Positions 6,828 through 13,254 of a stretch of 14,390 nucleotides of DNA are shown piece by piece. A program made the position numbers and the translations under genes. Source of the DNA: Flavobacteriales bacterium (GTDB lineage: Bacteria; Bacteroidota; Bacteroidia; Flavobacteriales_D; Sanyastnellaceae); NCBI GenBank assembly GCA_947464885.1, contig CANHYZ010000014.1, positions 1 through 14,390 on the forward strand, in the 5' to 3' direction. The notes under the pieces are model-generated. The model worked only from the letters and a program-made list of their open reading frames with translations. It made no database searches and was not told where the DNA came from. How positions within the stretch are numbered: the first letter of the stretch is position 1; each line of letters opens with the position of its first letter.

Positions 6828-6932
6828 ATGGCAAAGTCAAAAGATCAAAAGAAAGATGTCAAGAAAGTAGCGACCAAAACCAAAGCTGAAAAACGCGCCG
6901 AAAAGCGTGATAAAAAGCCGAAGTACGACTAA
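6828..6932 (+). CDS. Hypothetical 34-residue lysine-rich protein
   Basis: A small ORF starting MAKSKDQKKDVKKVATKTKA and ending in KKPKYD, with TAA at 6930. Thirteen of 34 residues are Lys and two Arg against six acidic residues, so it is strongly basic. It has no Cys, Trp or hydrophobic segment and would be a soluble, disordered or helical peptide. Such composition fits nucleic-acid or ribosome contact, but no known family is assigned; it does not match the small ribosomal protein Thx. Support for its being a gene: a clean start and stop, its own promoter-like box, a position between two heptad structures, and biased composition not expected by chance. No Shine-Dalgarno is seen. I recall similar short basic ORFs in Bacteroidota genomes only as hypothetical proteins. 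Confidence 0.6.
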   Translation: MAKSKDQKKDVKKVATKTKAEKRAEKRDKKPKYD

Positions 6933-6941
6933 ACGGCCGTT

Positions 6942-6976
6942 TCACTAGTCATTTGTCACTAGTCATTCGTCATTCC
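6942..6976 (+). repeat. Heptad array C, five units between convergent genes
   Basis: Units are TCACTAG, TCATTTG, TCACTAG, TCATTCG and TCATTCC. All begin TCAY, as in array A, while the last three bases vary; units 1 and 3 are identical. The array lies between the end of the small lysine-rich ORF and the minus-strand glycosyltransferase gene, and its last unit includes that gene's stop codon (6970-6972). Confidence 0.75.
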
Positions 6977-8445
6977 TTCGGCACAAACGGCGCCACCATG
7001 TTCTCGTGGTGAATCTTTAACATCGGAGCCGCTGCATCAGTGCGTATCACTTGTTGCCATGGCGCGGATTTGCGTAAATACAGGTTGATCAAAATTGCGT
7101 CGTTTCTGCTATTGAATACCAACGTGTCGCCATCGGCGGCGGCGCGCTGAGCAAACGATGCTGCCTCTCGGTAACGGTTGTTATTCGATCCTTCTTCCTT
7201 GGCTAGGTTCGAAAGGGCAGGGTAGAGGCCGGCAATCATGACGGCCGATAAAATGCCCATCAATGCATAACCGACCGCTTTGGTCGAACGGTTGTAGTCC
7301 ATCATCCGATCGATACCAAAAGCTAACAACAAGCACGCAAACGGCATCACAAAAATCGCGTAGCGGATGTCGAAAGGAATCGAATGTCCCGAACGCAATG
7401 CCATCACGATCACAAAAACGAGGTACATCACCAGCGGAAAGGTCACAAACATGACCGGACGGAAATACTCCGACTTACGCACCTTGCGAAAGACAAAGAA
7501 TAATGCTGTCGCAGGTAAAGCAAAGATTAAAAACTGCAAGAGCATCAACGAAGGGTCCTCAACGTGCACCCCGAAAATGCGCACATAATTGGTAGCCGTG
7601 TCGCCAAAAATATCAGACGCAGTGCTCACATAACTCTGCATCTCACCGTTCACCGGTAAATTCAACTGCCACATCTGACGCTCAATGTTCATAGGCTTCT
7701 TGCCCTGCCATCCGCCGTTGAACAGCCAAATGGAAAACAGTCCGAAGCCAATTACAGCCATTATCGCATATTGAATCAATGCCTTTCTATGACTGTGGAA
7801 AATAGCCACCAGCAGCACGTGTGACAGGAAAACATAAAGCGTCACGTAGTGAGAGAGTAGCGAAAGATTCAGAACTAGGATGTAAAGCGGAATGTGAAGC
7901 CAGGTGTGCCTCTTGGCCACACTCACCTGATAGATGCTGTACGTGGCAAGCAAAATGAGAAAGGTCGCCGGCACATAGGCGCGGGCCAATTGTCCATATT
8001 CGACCAGCACGGGATGAAAACTCAGCAGGGCAGCGGCAATGTTGGCCGTGCGCTCATTGAAAAGCTGACGACAGAAGTAGTATCCTAAAATTACCGTCAA
8101 TACGCCAAAAAGAACCGAGAGCGAGCGCAACGAGAAATTGCTGTCACCAAACAGGCTCGACCACCAATACAGCATCACGTTATACGCCGCCGCATTGCCG
8201 CTATCGGCAATAGTCGCTCCCACGACGTTGTTGAATGTGCGGTGTGAACGCAATTGCTGCTGCGTAAACGTGCTATCGATCTCCACGTTCAAGGTCAACT
8301 CCGGCGTCATGTTCGCATCAATCCCATTCACGCGGCAAAGCGTCATCAGCTCATTCTCCGTGAGCGACTGACTCTCGAGATGATTCAAGCGAATCAACAA
8401 CGAGCCGATAATGAATAAAGTGAGTAATGCCGAGGTTCTGATCAC
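6970..8445 (-). CDS. Membrane glycosyltransferase, GT39/ArnT (PMT_2)-like
   Basis: A 491-residue multi-pass membrane protein. An N-terminal hydrophobic helix (about 5-20) is followed by a luminal or periplasmic loop containing ENE (30-32), where GT-C enzymes usually carry an acidic catalytic pair (DE). The segment YGQLARAYVPATFLIL resembles the xxQxARxYAL signature after the second or third helix of PMT_2 proteins. Many further hydrophobic spans follow, and the C-terminal part after the last helix is a soluble domain of about 90 residues. Such enzymes transfer a sugar from a polyprenyl-phosphate donor to lipid or protein on the outer face of the inner membrane. Substrate unknown. The start is GTG (reverse complement of 8443-8445), 27 bp from a promoter-like box. 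It stands alone on this strand. Confidence 0.75.
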   Translation of the reverse strand: MIRTSALLTLFIIGSLLIRLNHLESQSLTENELMTLCRVNGIDANMTPELTLNVEIDSTFTQQQLRSHRTFNNVVGATIADSGNAAAYNVMLYWWSSLFGDSNFSLRSLSVLFGVLTVILGYYFCRQLFNERTANIAAALLSFHPVLVEYGQLARAYVPATFLILLATYSIYQVSVAKRHTWLHIPLYILVLNLSLLSHYVTLYVFLSHVLLVAIFHSHRKALIQYAIMAVIGFGLFSIWLFNGGWQGKKPMNIERQMWQLNLPVNGEMQSYVSTASDIFGDTATNYVRIFGVHVEDPSLMLLQFLIFALPATALFFVFRKVRKSEYFRPVMFVTFPLVMYLVFVIVMALRSGHSIPFDIRYAIFVMPFACLLLAFGIDRMMDYNRSTKAVGYALMGILSAVMIAGLYPALSNLAKEEGSNNNRYREAASFAQRAAADGDTLVFNSRNDAILINLYLRKSAPWQQVIRTDAAAPMLKIHHENMVAPFVPKE

Positions 8446-8463
8446 AGCGTGCGGTTTTCGGTT

Positions 8464-8524
8464 GGCAAGCGGCGAAAATAGTCAATATCGCTCCCTGCGC
8501 AGCCGCATTTTCGCCCCCCTTGCC
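8464..8524. repeat. Imperfect inverted repeat in the divergent intergenic region
   Basis: GGCAAG...GCGAAAAT at 8464-8479 is mirrored by ATTTTCGC...CTTGCC at 8507-8524, with a 27-bp centre and a 2-bp length difference in the middle of the arms. Each arm contains an ATTTTCGC promoter-like core, one pointing to the glycosyltransferase gene and one toward rpsT. The 215-bp gap 8446-8660 otherwise holds the rpsT promoter and a short inverted repeat at 8528-8545; no ORF or structured RNA was recognised. Confidence 0.5.
8473..8480 (-). promoter_or_regulatory. Putative promoter -7 box for the glycosyltransferase gene
   Basis: On the minus strand the sequence reads TATTTTCG, identical to the box upstream of the DUF4249 gene. 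It lies 27 bp before the GTG start. No good -33 element is present at 19-bp spacing. Confidence 0.4.
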
Positions 8525-8527
8525 GGA

Positions 8528-8545
8528 GTAATCGGCCTGGATTAC
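8528..8545. promoter_or_regulatory. Possible operator, GTAATC-N6-GATTAC
   Basis: A perfect 6-bp inverted repeat with a 6-bp centre, so half-site centres are 12 bp apart, close to one helical turn. This is a common geometry for dimeric helix-turn-helix regulators. It lies about 80 bp upstream of the rpsT -33 element and 80 bp from the glycosyltransferase start. A chance occurrence is quite possible. Confidence 0.25.
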
Positions 8546-8602
8546 GTGCTAATGCGTTGTTTTTCAGTTTAATTTTGCGTCTGAAATTGTCTGAGGCTTT
8601 TT

Positions 8603-8633
8603 TTTGCATCATTCAACATGTTGCGTATATTTG
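8603..8633 (+). promoter_or_regulatory. rpsT promoter, TTTG-N19-TATATTTG
   Basis: The -33 element TTTG (8603-8606) and the -7 element TATATTTG (8626-8633) match the Bacteroidota primary sigma consensus exactly, with the usual 19-bp spacing. Transcription would begin around 8639-8641, leaving a leader of about 20 nt before the ATG at 8661. Confidence 0.85.
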
Positions 8634-8660
8634 CGCCCCCAATTTGAAGTTTTTAGAAAA

Positions 8661-8915
8661 ATGGCAAACCACAAATCAGCTATCACCCGCATTCGCTCGA
8701 ACAACACCAAGCGTCTGCGTAACAAATATTACCACAAGACCATGCGTAACGCCATGCGTAAGCTGCGTGCATTGACCAGTCAGAAAGAAGCTGGTGCGCT
8801 GTTGCCAAAGGTGGTAAGCATGTTGGATAAACTCGCGAAGAACAACGTGATTCACAAGAACAAAGCCGGTAACCTCAAGGGTAAGGCTCAAGTGTTCGTG
8901 AACAAGTTGAAATAA
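8661..8915 (+). CDS. rpsT: 30S ribosomal protein S20
   Basis: An 84-residue basic protein, the usual length for bS20, which binds 16S rRNA in the body of the small subunit. The start [22 protein letters not shown] and the later segments [10 protein letters not shown] (32-41) and the C-terminal [17 protein letters not shown] are diagnostic. It is all-helical by composition and rich in Lys and Arg. The leader (TTTTTAGAAAA) lacks a Shine-Dalgarno sequence, as expected for this phylum. It is apparently monocistronic: a consensus promoter precedes it and a strong terminator follows 28 bp after the stop. In E. coli S20 represses its own translation; nothing in this leader shows whether that applies here. 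Confidence 0.98.
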   Translation: MANHKSAITRIRSNNTKRLRNKYYHKTMRNAMRKLRALTSQKEAGALLPKVVSMLDKLAKNNVIHKNKAGNLKGKAQVFVNKLK

Positions 8916-8921
8916 TATTCT

Positions 8922-8936
8922 ATGCCTCAAAGGCAT
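8922..8936 (+). other. Small hairpin between rpsT and its terminator
   Basis: ATGCCT and AGGCAT pair around a 3-nt loop, 6 bp after the rpsT stop. There is no T-run, so it is not a terminator by itself; it may protect the 3' end of the message or be incidental. Confidence 0.4.
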
Positions 8937-8943
8937 GCTTGAA

Positions 8944-8969
8944 GGCTCTCCCTGCGGAGAGCCTTTTTT
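8944..8969 (+). terminator. rpsT intrinsic terminator
   Basis: GGCTCTCC (8944-8951) pairs perfectly with GGAGAGCC (8956-8963) around a CTGC loop and is followed by six T residues. The stem extends two A-T pairs outward (AA at 8942-8943). It ends only 11 bp before the radC ATG, so it separates radC from rpsT unless read through. Confidence 0.92.
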
Positions 8970-8980
8970 GTTTTGCCCCC

Positions 8981-9676
8981 ATGAAAGTGCACGACAACCT
9001 CTGCTTGCTGGCGCCCGATGAGCGCCCGGGGCAAAAACTCATGAGTAAAGGTCCGCAAGGACTGAGTGATGCTGAATTACTCACCCTCTTGCTGGGAAGC
9101 CATGCTCCCGATGAACGGCAATTGTTGCTGGCTCGAACCATCCTACATAGTCTCAATCACGATTGGCAAACACTGGGGGCCATGAAGTGGCAAGAGATGG
9201 CCGGAATTCAAGGCATCACCCGAAAACAGGCCGTCACACTGGCAGCGGCGTGCGAATTGGCTCGACGCAAAATTTCATCCCAAAGCAAACGCCTGCCCGT
9301 GATACGCCATTCACGCGATGTGTACGAACGGCTGCTGGAATTCATGTGGAATCTGCCGCATGAGGAATTTTGGGTCGTCTCTATGAGCCGTGCCAATCGC
9401 GTCATTTCTCTCGATAAAATCAGCGAGGGCGGATTGAGCGCAACCATAGCAGATCCAAAAAAGGTCTTTAGAATTGCGCTAATGAATAATGCAGCGAGTA
9501 TTATTGTGGCCCACAATCATCCTAGCGGTAACCTGGAGCCTAGTAAGGAAGATGACGCGCTGACCAAACGCCTACTGCAGAGCGGCCAAACGCTCGAGTG
9601 CCCCGTGTTGGATCATCTCATCGTCACCGATCATGGGTACTACAGCTATACCGATGAAGGGATGCTCAAGCCATGA
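8981..9676 (+). CDS. radC: RadC family JAMM/MPN+ domain protein
   Basis: This 231-residue protein has the standard RadC layout: an N-terminal UPF0758 helical domain (about 20-95) with GLSDAELLTLLLGS (27-40) and a helix-hairpin-helix-like segment ending IQGITRKQAVTLAAA (76-90), then a JAB1/MPN+ domain (about 105-231). The metal site is intact: H178, H180 and D191 in HNHPSGNLEPSKED, with an upstream Glu at 128 or 129. The role of RadC remains unsettled; the old DNA-repair assignment rests on a misattributed mutation, and a metal-dependent hydrolase is expected from the fold. The ATG at 8981 is preferred; an in-frame ATG at 8939 would run through the rpsT terminator. The stop overlaps the wecB start (ATGA). 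The bases before the ATG resemble a -7 box, so a leaderless mRNA is possible. Confidence 0.93.
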   Translation: MKVHDNLCLLAPDERPGQKLMSKGPQGLSDAELLTLLLGSHAPDERQLLLARTILHSLNHDWQTLGAMKWQEMAGIQGITRKQAVTLAAACELARRKISSQSKRLPVIRHSRDVYERLLEFMWNLPHEEFWVVSMSRANRVISLDKISEGGLSATIADPKKVFRIALMNNAASIIVAHNHPSGNLEPSKEDDALTKRLLQSGQTLECPVLDHLIVTDHGYYSYTDEGMLKP

Positions 9677-10797
9677 AGAAAATACTAACCATCGTCGGAA
9701 CACGACCGCAAATCATAAAGGCTGCCGCCCTTACGCGCGCCTTTGCCGCTTGTGAGTCCGGACAGGTAGAGGAAATCATGGTGCATACCGGGCAGCATTA
9801 CGACGATAACATGTCGCAGGTGTTCTTTCAGGAGCTCGGTATGCCGGATCCGCGTTATCGCCTTAATTGCGGCGCAGGCGGCCATCTGGCTCAACTGGCA
9901 CTCATGCTGCAGGGGTTGGAAAAGATTGTTCCGGAGGTGAAGCCTGATGCCATGCTGGTATACGGCGATACGAACTCAACACTGGCCGGAGCCTTAGCTG
10001 CCTCCAAATTGCGCATTCCGCTGATCCATGTGGAAGCCGGACTGCGATCTTTCAATAAGGCCATGCCCGAGGAAAATAACCGCATCATTACGGATCACGC
10101 CTCTGCGTTGCTCTTTGTTCCAACGGCCGCAGCAATTTCAAACCTGGCGCGGGAAGGAGTGGATGTGGCCTACAAAGGTGCGCCTTCGGCCGATCATCCG
10201 TTGGTCGTTTCAACGGGCGATGTGATGTACGACAACGCATTGCACTTTCGCGCTCTGCCTGCACCCGATATTGCTCTTCCCGCTGAGGTGTTTGCCTCAG
10301 GATTCATTCTGGCTACCGTGCATCGCGACAACAATACCGATGATCCTTTGCGTCTGAAGGCAATTCTTGACGGGTTGAATAACCTGGGGCTGCAAGTGGG
10401 GAAAACCGTTGTTCTGCCCGCCCATCCGCGGTTGAATCGACAAATGGAGGCTTTTCATTTCGACTGGTCTGCTTATCCTGCTATCCACCGCATGGAGCCT
10501 GTATCGTATCGCAGCATGCTCGCTTTGCTCGACGCATGCTCGCTGGTCTGCACCGATAGCGGAGGACTTCAGAAGGAAGCTTACTTCCTGCAGCGTCCGT
10601 GTGTGATCATGCGCCCGGAAACCGAATGGGTGGAGTTGCTCGCCGGCGGTCATGCCGTTATTGCCAATGCCAATGCAACGAATATCCTCAAAGCAGGTCA
10701 ATCACTGCTCAATGAACGGTTTGACCATTGGCCATTGCTCTATGGCGATGGACAAGCAGCCAAGCATATGTGTGACATTATTCTAACGCATTTCTAA
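9673..10797 (+). CDS. wecB: UDP-N-acetylglucosamine 2-epimerase (non-hydrolysing)
   Basis: A 374-residue cytosolic GT-B-fold epimerase that interconverts UDP-GlcNAc and UDP-ManNAc for surface polysaccharides. The N-terminus IVGTRPQIIKAAAL (7-20) binds the nucleotide sugar. Residues matching the known catalytic set are D99 (YGDTNST), E121 (HVEAGLRSFNKAMPEENNR), E134 in the same block, and H217 (TVHRDNN). The C-terminal half has LPAHPR (248-253), DSGGLQKEAYFL (295-306) and RPETEWVEL (314-322). The length is normal. Its ATG overlaps the radC stop, and a polysaccharide-deacetylase-like gene begins 4 bp after its stop, indicating a surface-glycan context. The sugar's final destination cannot be told, since no ManNAc dehydrogenase or transferase is adjacent. 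Confidence 0.95.
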   Translation: MKKILTIVGTRPQIIKAAALTRAFAACESGQVEEIMVHTGQHYDDNMSQVFFQELGMPDPRYRLNCGAGGHLAQLALMLQGLEKIVPEVKPDAMLVYGDTNSTLAGALAASKLRIPLIHVEAGLRSFNKAMPEENNRIITDHASALLFVPTAAAISNLAREGVDVAYKGAPSADHPLVVSTGDVMYDNALHFRALPAPDIALPAEVFASGFILATVHRDNNTDDPLRLKAILDGLNNLGLQVGKTVVLPAHPRLNRQMEAFHFDWSAYPAIHRMEPVSYRSMLALLDACSLVCTDSGGLQKEAYFLQRPCVIMRPETEWVELLAGGHAVIANANATNILKAGQSLLNERFDHWPLLYGDGQAAKHMCDIILTHF

Positions 10798-10801
10798 TCA
10801 C

Positions 10802-12085
10802 GTGCTCATCTTCACCCGCATCCGGCATTCTCGACTGCATTACGCGGCACGACAACTGTTTGCGCATGTTCAGAGTGAACTTCATTTTACCGATTCAGAA
10901 GTAGAGTTTCTTGACTACAATGGGCCTAAATGGTGTTACGATGCATCAGGGCCACAGGCTATTTGGCAATGCAACCCGGTGACTGTTTTGTGGAATGATG
11001 GGCTGCTGAATCAGCGCCCTGAAATAAAGTATTGGAATAATATTCCATTTCCGGATCTGGACGGCAGCAGTCGATTTGACCCGCTGGCGTGCACCTTCTA
11101 CATGCTCTCGCGCATGGAAGAGTATACAACCCATGAGCGCGATGAACACGGACGGTTTTCCGGATATACGTCTTGGGGCGGACCGGAAGTTACCGCTATC
11201 GCCGTGGTCGATCGTTGGCGCCGCGAGATGGAGCGCGACCTGTTGACGTATTTTCCGGGAACGGTCGTTACACCACCTGCTTTTCGTCCTGTGGCAACCA
11301 TTGACGTCGACAGCGCCTTCGCGTTTCGCTACAAGGGCGTTCGCCGCACATGCGGTGCGCTCGTGCTAGATGTGTTGCGCGGCAAGTGGAAGCAAGCTGC
11401 CGAGCGCTTGTATTGTGTGCTGGCCGACAAGGAGGATCCTTTCGATACGTATCATTTCATCAGCGATTTTTGTCATCAGCAGCACATCGAGTTGAAGTTC
11501 TTTTTTTTGCTTGCCGACCGATCGCGCTTCGACATTAACGTGGATTACCGACGTGAGGAGCTGCATGATCGGATACTCGAAATGCGCGAGGCCGGAGCTG
11601 AAGTGGGTATTCACCCGGGGTATCGAAGTCACAGCCATCCTTCCATATTAAGTGCGGAGATTGCCCGACTGCAAGCAATAATGGAGGAGCCTGTCTTACA
11701 CAGCCGTCAGCATTACCTGAAGTTTGAATTGCCGGTGACGTATCGAAGCCTGCTGGAGAATGGTATTCTTCACGACTGCTCTATGGGCTTTGCCGATGTT
11801 CCGGGATTTCGCGCCGGCACGAGTATGCCTTTTCCATGGTTCGACCTGATTACAAATACAGAAACAGCACTCCTGGTGCACCCGGTGGTTGTGATGGATT
11901 CAACGCTTCTAAGCTATCTTCGATTGACACCGTCACAGGCGCTGGAGAAAATCGATAACCTGCGCAATGAGGTACGTTTGAATGGAGGCCGATTCACCTC
12001 TTTGTGGCACAACGAAACCGTTGCTGAGCGTGGTATATGGAAGGGATGGAGAGAAGTATGGCAGTACTGCCTGCGCAACAATTAG
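10802..12085 (+). CDS. Polysaccharide deacetylase-like protein with DUF7033-type N-terminal domain
   Basis: A 427-residue protein without signal peptide. Residues 1 to about 150 resemble the DUF7033 N-terminal domain found before NodB-like domains in Bacteroidota (MLIFTRIRHSRLHYAARQLF at the start; DPLACTFYMLSRMEEY at 93-108). The NodB-like part has TIDVDSAF (167-173), with Asp168 and Asp170 in the usual metal position; VGIHPGYRSHSHPS (268-281), with several His; SRQHYLKF (301-308); and GFADVPGFRAGTSMPFPWFD (329-348). LWHNE (401-405) supplies a late His. These suggest an active or recently active metal-dependent carbohydrate deacetylase, but the canonical TFDDG is changed to TIDVD. The GTG start is chosen because the N-terminus then matches the family; it lies 4 bp after wecB, whose product feeds polysaccharide synthesis. 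Its stop shares bases with that of the opposing gene. Confidence 0.78.
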   Translation: MLIFTRIRHSRLHYAARQLFAHVQSELHFTDSEVEFLDYNGPKWCYDASGPQAIWQCNPVTVLWNDGLLNQRPEIKYWNNIPFPDLDGSSRFDPLACTFYMLSRMEEYTTHERDEHGRFSGYTSWGGPEVTAIAVVDRWRREMERDLLTYFPGTVVTPPAFRPVATIDVDSAFAFRYKGVRRTCGALVLDVLRGKWKQAAERLYCVLADKEDPFDTYHFISDFCHQQHIELKFFFLLADRSRFDINVDYRREELHDRILEMREAGAEVGIHPGYRSHSHPSILSAEIARLQAIMEEPVLHSRQHYLKFELPVTYRSLLENGILHDCSMGFADVPGFRAGTSMPFPWFDLITNTETALLVHPVVVMDSTLLSYLRLTPSQALEKIDNLRNEVRLNGGRFTSLWHNETVAERGIWKGWREVWQYCLRNN

Positions 12086-13071
12086 TAGGCGCAGACAATG
12101 GTGTCGTAGATAGCGCCGTAGCCGATAAAAGCGCCCAATCCACCTTGCAGATTAGACTCCAAATTGAAGGGCGTTGCAAATGGACTTCCCTGATTGCCGA
12201 TTTGCGCTTCCATACTCCTAATGTATTTGAATGCCGCACGATCAATGGAGCACCCGCGAATGGCTACTGTATCTCCAACTTTGAAATAGCCGCGCTCGTC
12301 ATTGTTGTCGTCAAACTTATTCGAGTTCGACTCAATGCCTCGTGGATAGGCGAACTCAAAGGATAGGCCATTGAAAAAAACATCCTCGTAAACCGAACCA
12401 AACGGGGCAATGAAATTCAGATCCTTCTGACGTCCGCGCAAATCTTCGTCGGGAACAGTATTGCTGTAGTGGTTGATGCGCTTGGTAAACCAGCGATAGG
12501 CGTTGCCGGTGGTATCCGGATCCGTCAGGCGACCGAAGATGATACCCAACGTGTCTTGCACTTGCGGATTCAGGATGTCGAAAAACACGGTGTCGAGATA
12601 AACCAGGCCCGGGATTTTCGTTTCACCGGTAATTGATTGATCGTCTTTGGTGATGGAAATGCGGTAGGCCTCATCAACCTCTCCGGTGAGGGCAAAGGTG
12701 GTGTACAAACAAACGTTCAGGGCTTGTAAACTTTCCACGGATATACCCAATGCCTGCGATGCGATCGCAAGAAGGGTGGTGTCAAGTGTGGCCGAACAAA
12801 ACTCCGTAAGTTCATAGGTGTTCTCGGAATCACTGATGCTTACCGATGCACCGTGAACGAACAGTTCTTGCAGGGAGTTGGCATCGGTTGGTTCGAAATA
12901 ACCTTGCGTCCACGTCAAAATCACCAATGGAAATTCACCGGGAAGAATGGTGCCTTCCACCACTATTTTGCGCTCTGCTTGGGGCAAATCAATAGTGATT
13001 TCCTTTTCACACGAAACGAGCATGAAAAGCATAAGAGCCGTCAAAAAGAAAATGTAAAGTCGAGCCTGCAT
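12082..13071 (-). CDS. DUF4249 family lipoprotein
   Basis: A 329-residue predicted outer-membrane lipoprotein. A hydrophobic signal (about 5-18) ends in the lipobox LVSC with Cys21 as the lipidated residue; the following Glu-Lys-Glu is compatible with outer-membrane or surface display. After it comes the DUF4249 start pattern ITIDLPQAERKIVVEGTI, with PLVILTWTQGYF and a VHGASVSIS strand. Later parts include ETKIPGLVYLDTVFF, YRWFTKRIN and a C-terminal FNLESNLQGGLGAFIGYGA, also typical. Function is unknown; DUF4249 genes generally lie directly downstream of a TonB-dependent receptor, presumably as its surface partner. Here no receptor is adjacent; the only one is 7.5 kb away on the other strand. 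Gene ends overlap tail-to-tail with the deacetylase gene. The start ATG is at 13069-13071, 17 bp from a promoter-like box. Confidence 0.85.
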   Translation of the reverse strand: MQARLYIFFLTALMLFMLVSCEKEITIDLPQAERKIVVEGTILPGEFPLVILTWTQGYFEPTDANSLQELFVHGASVSISDSENTYELTEFCSATLDTTLLAIASQALGISVESLQALNVCLYTTFALTGEVDEAYRISITKDDQSITGETKIPGLVYLDTVFFDILNPQVQDTLGIIFGRLTDPDTTGNAYRWFTKRINHYSNTVPDEDLRGRQKDLNFIAPFGSVYEDVFFNGLSFEFAYPRGIESNSNKFDDNNDERGYFKVGDTVAIRGCSIDRAAFKYIRSMEAQIGNQGSPFATPFNLESNLQGGLGAFIGYGAIYDTIVCAY

Positions 13072-13088
13072 CGGTTATCTAAACAGCG

Positions 13089-13119
13089 CGAAAATAGTTC
13101 GGTTCACGGATTCATGAAA
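13089..13119 (-). promoter_or_regulatory. DUF4249 gene promoter, TTTC-N19-TATTTTCG
   Basis: Read on the minus strand, TTTC (13116-13119) is followed after exactly 19 bp by TATTTTCG (13089-13096), a near-consensus Bacteroidota promoter. The -7 box is 17 bp from the start codon, predicting a very short leader. Confidence 0.6.
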
Positions 13120-13211
13120 TTCCCTTGATATCCATCACAGGCATTGTTATCAGCAAAACGCTTAACACAATTTTACACGGTGTGTGCAATGAAATCTCGT
13201 TCGCTCGTTTT

Positions 13212-13219
13212 TAATTTTG
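13212..13219 (+). promoter_or_regulatory. Putative htrA promoter -7 box
   Basis: TAATTTTG matches TAnnTTTG exactly and lies 35 bp before the ATG. No convincing -33 element is found 19 bp upstream, which could mean an activator or an alternative sigma factor, as is common for envelope-stress proteases. The 183-bp divergent gap 13072-13254 shows nothing else that I can assign. Confidence 0.5.
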
Positions 13220-13254
13220 AATCGCATTTTAACGTTTAAATATTGCTTAGACCT

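Noticed and set aside
6234..6976. Heptad arrays as a CRISPR array
   Set aside because: The units are 7 bp, contiguous and without unique spacers of similar length, and no cas gene is near.
8939..8980. Upstream in-frame ATG for radC
   Set aside because: The extra 14 codons would run through the rpsT terminator hairpin and T-run, and the normal RadC start fits at 8981.
13139..13200. Imperfect ACACGGTGT palindrome upstream of htrA
   Set aside because: The central bases do not pair cleanly and the half sites are too short to claim an operator.
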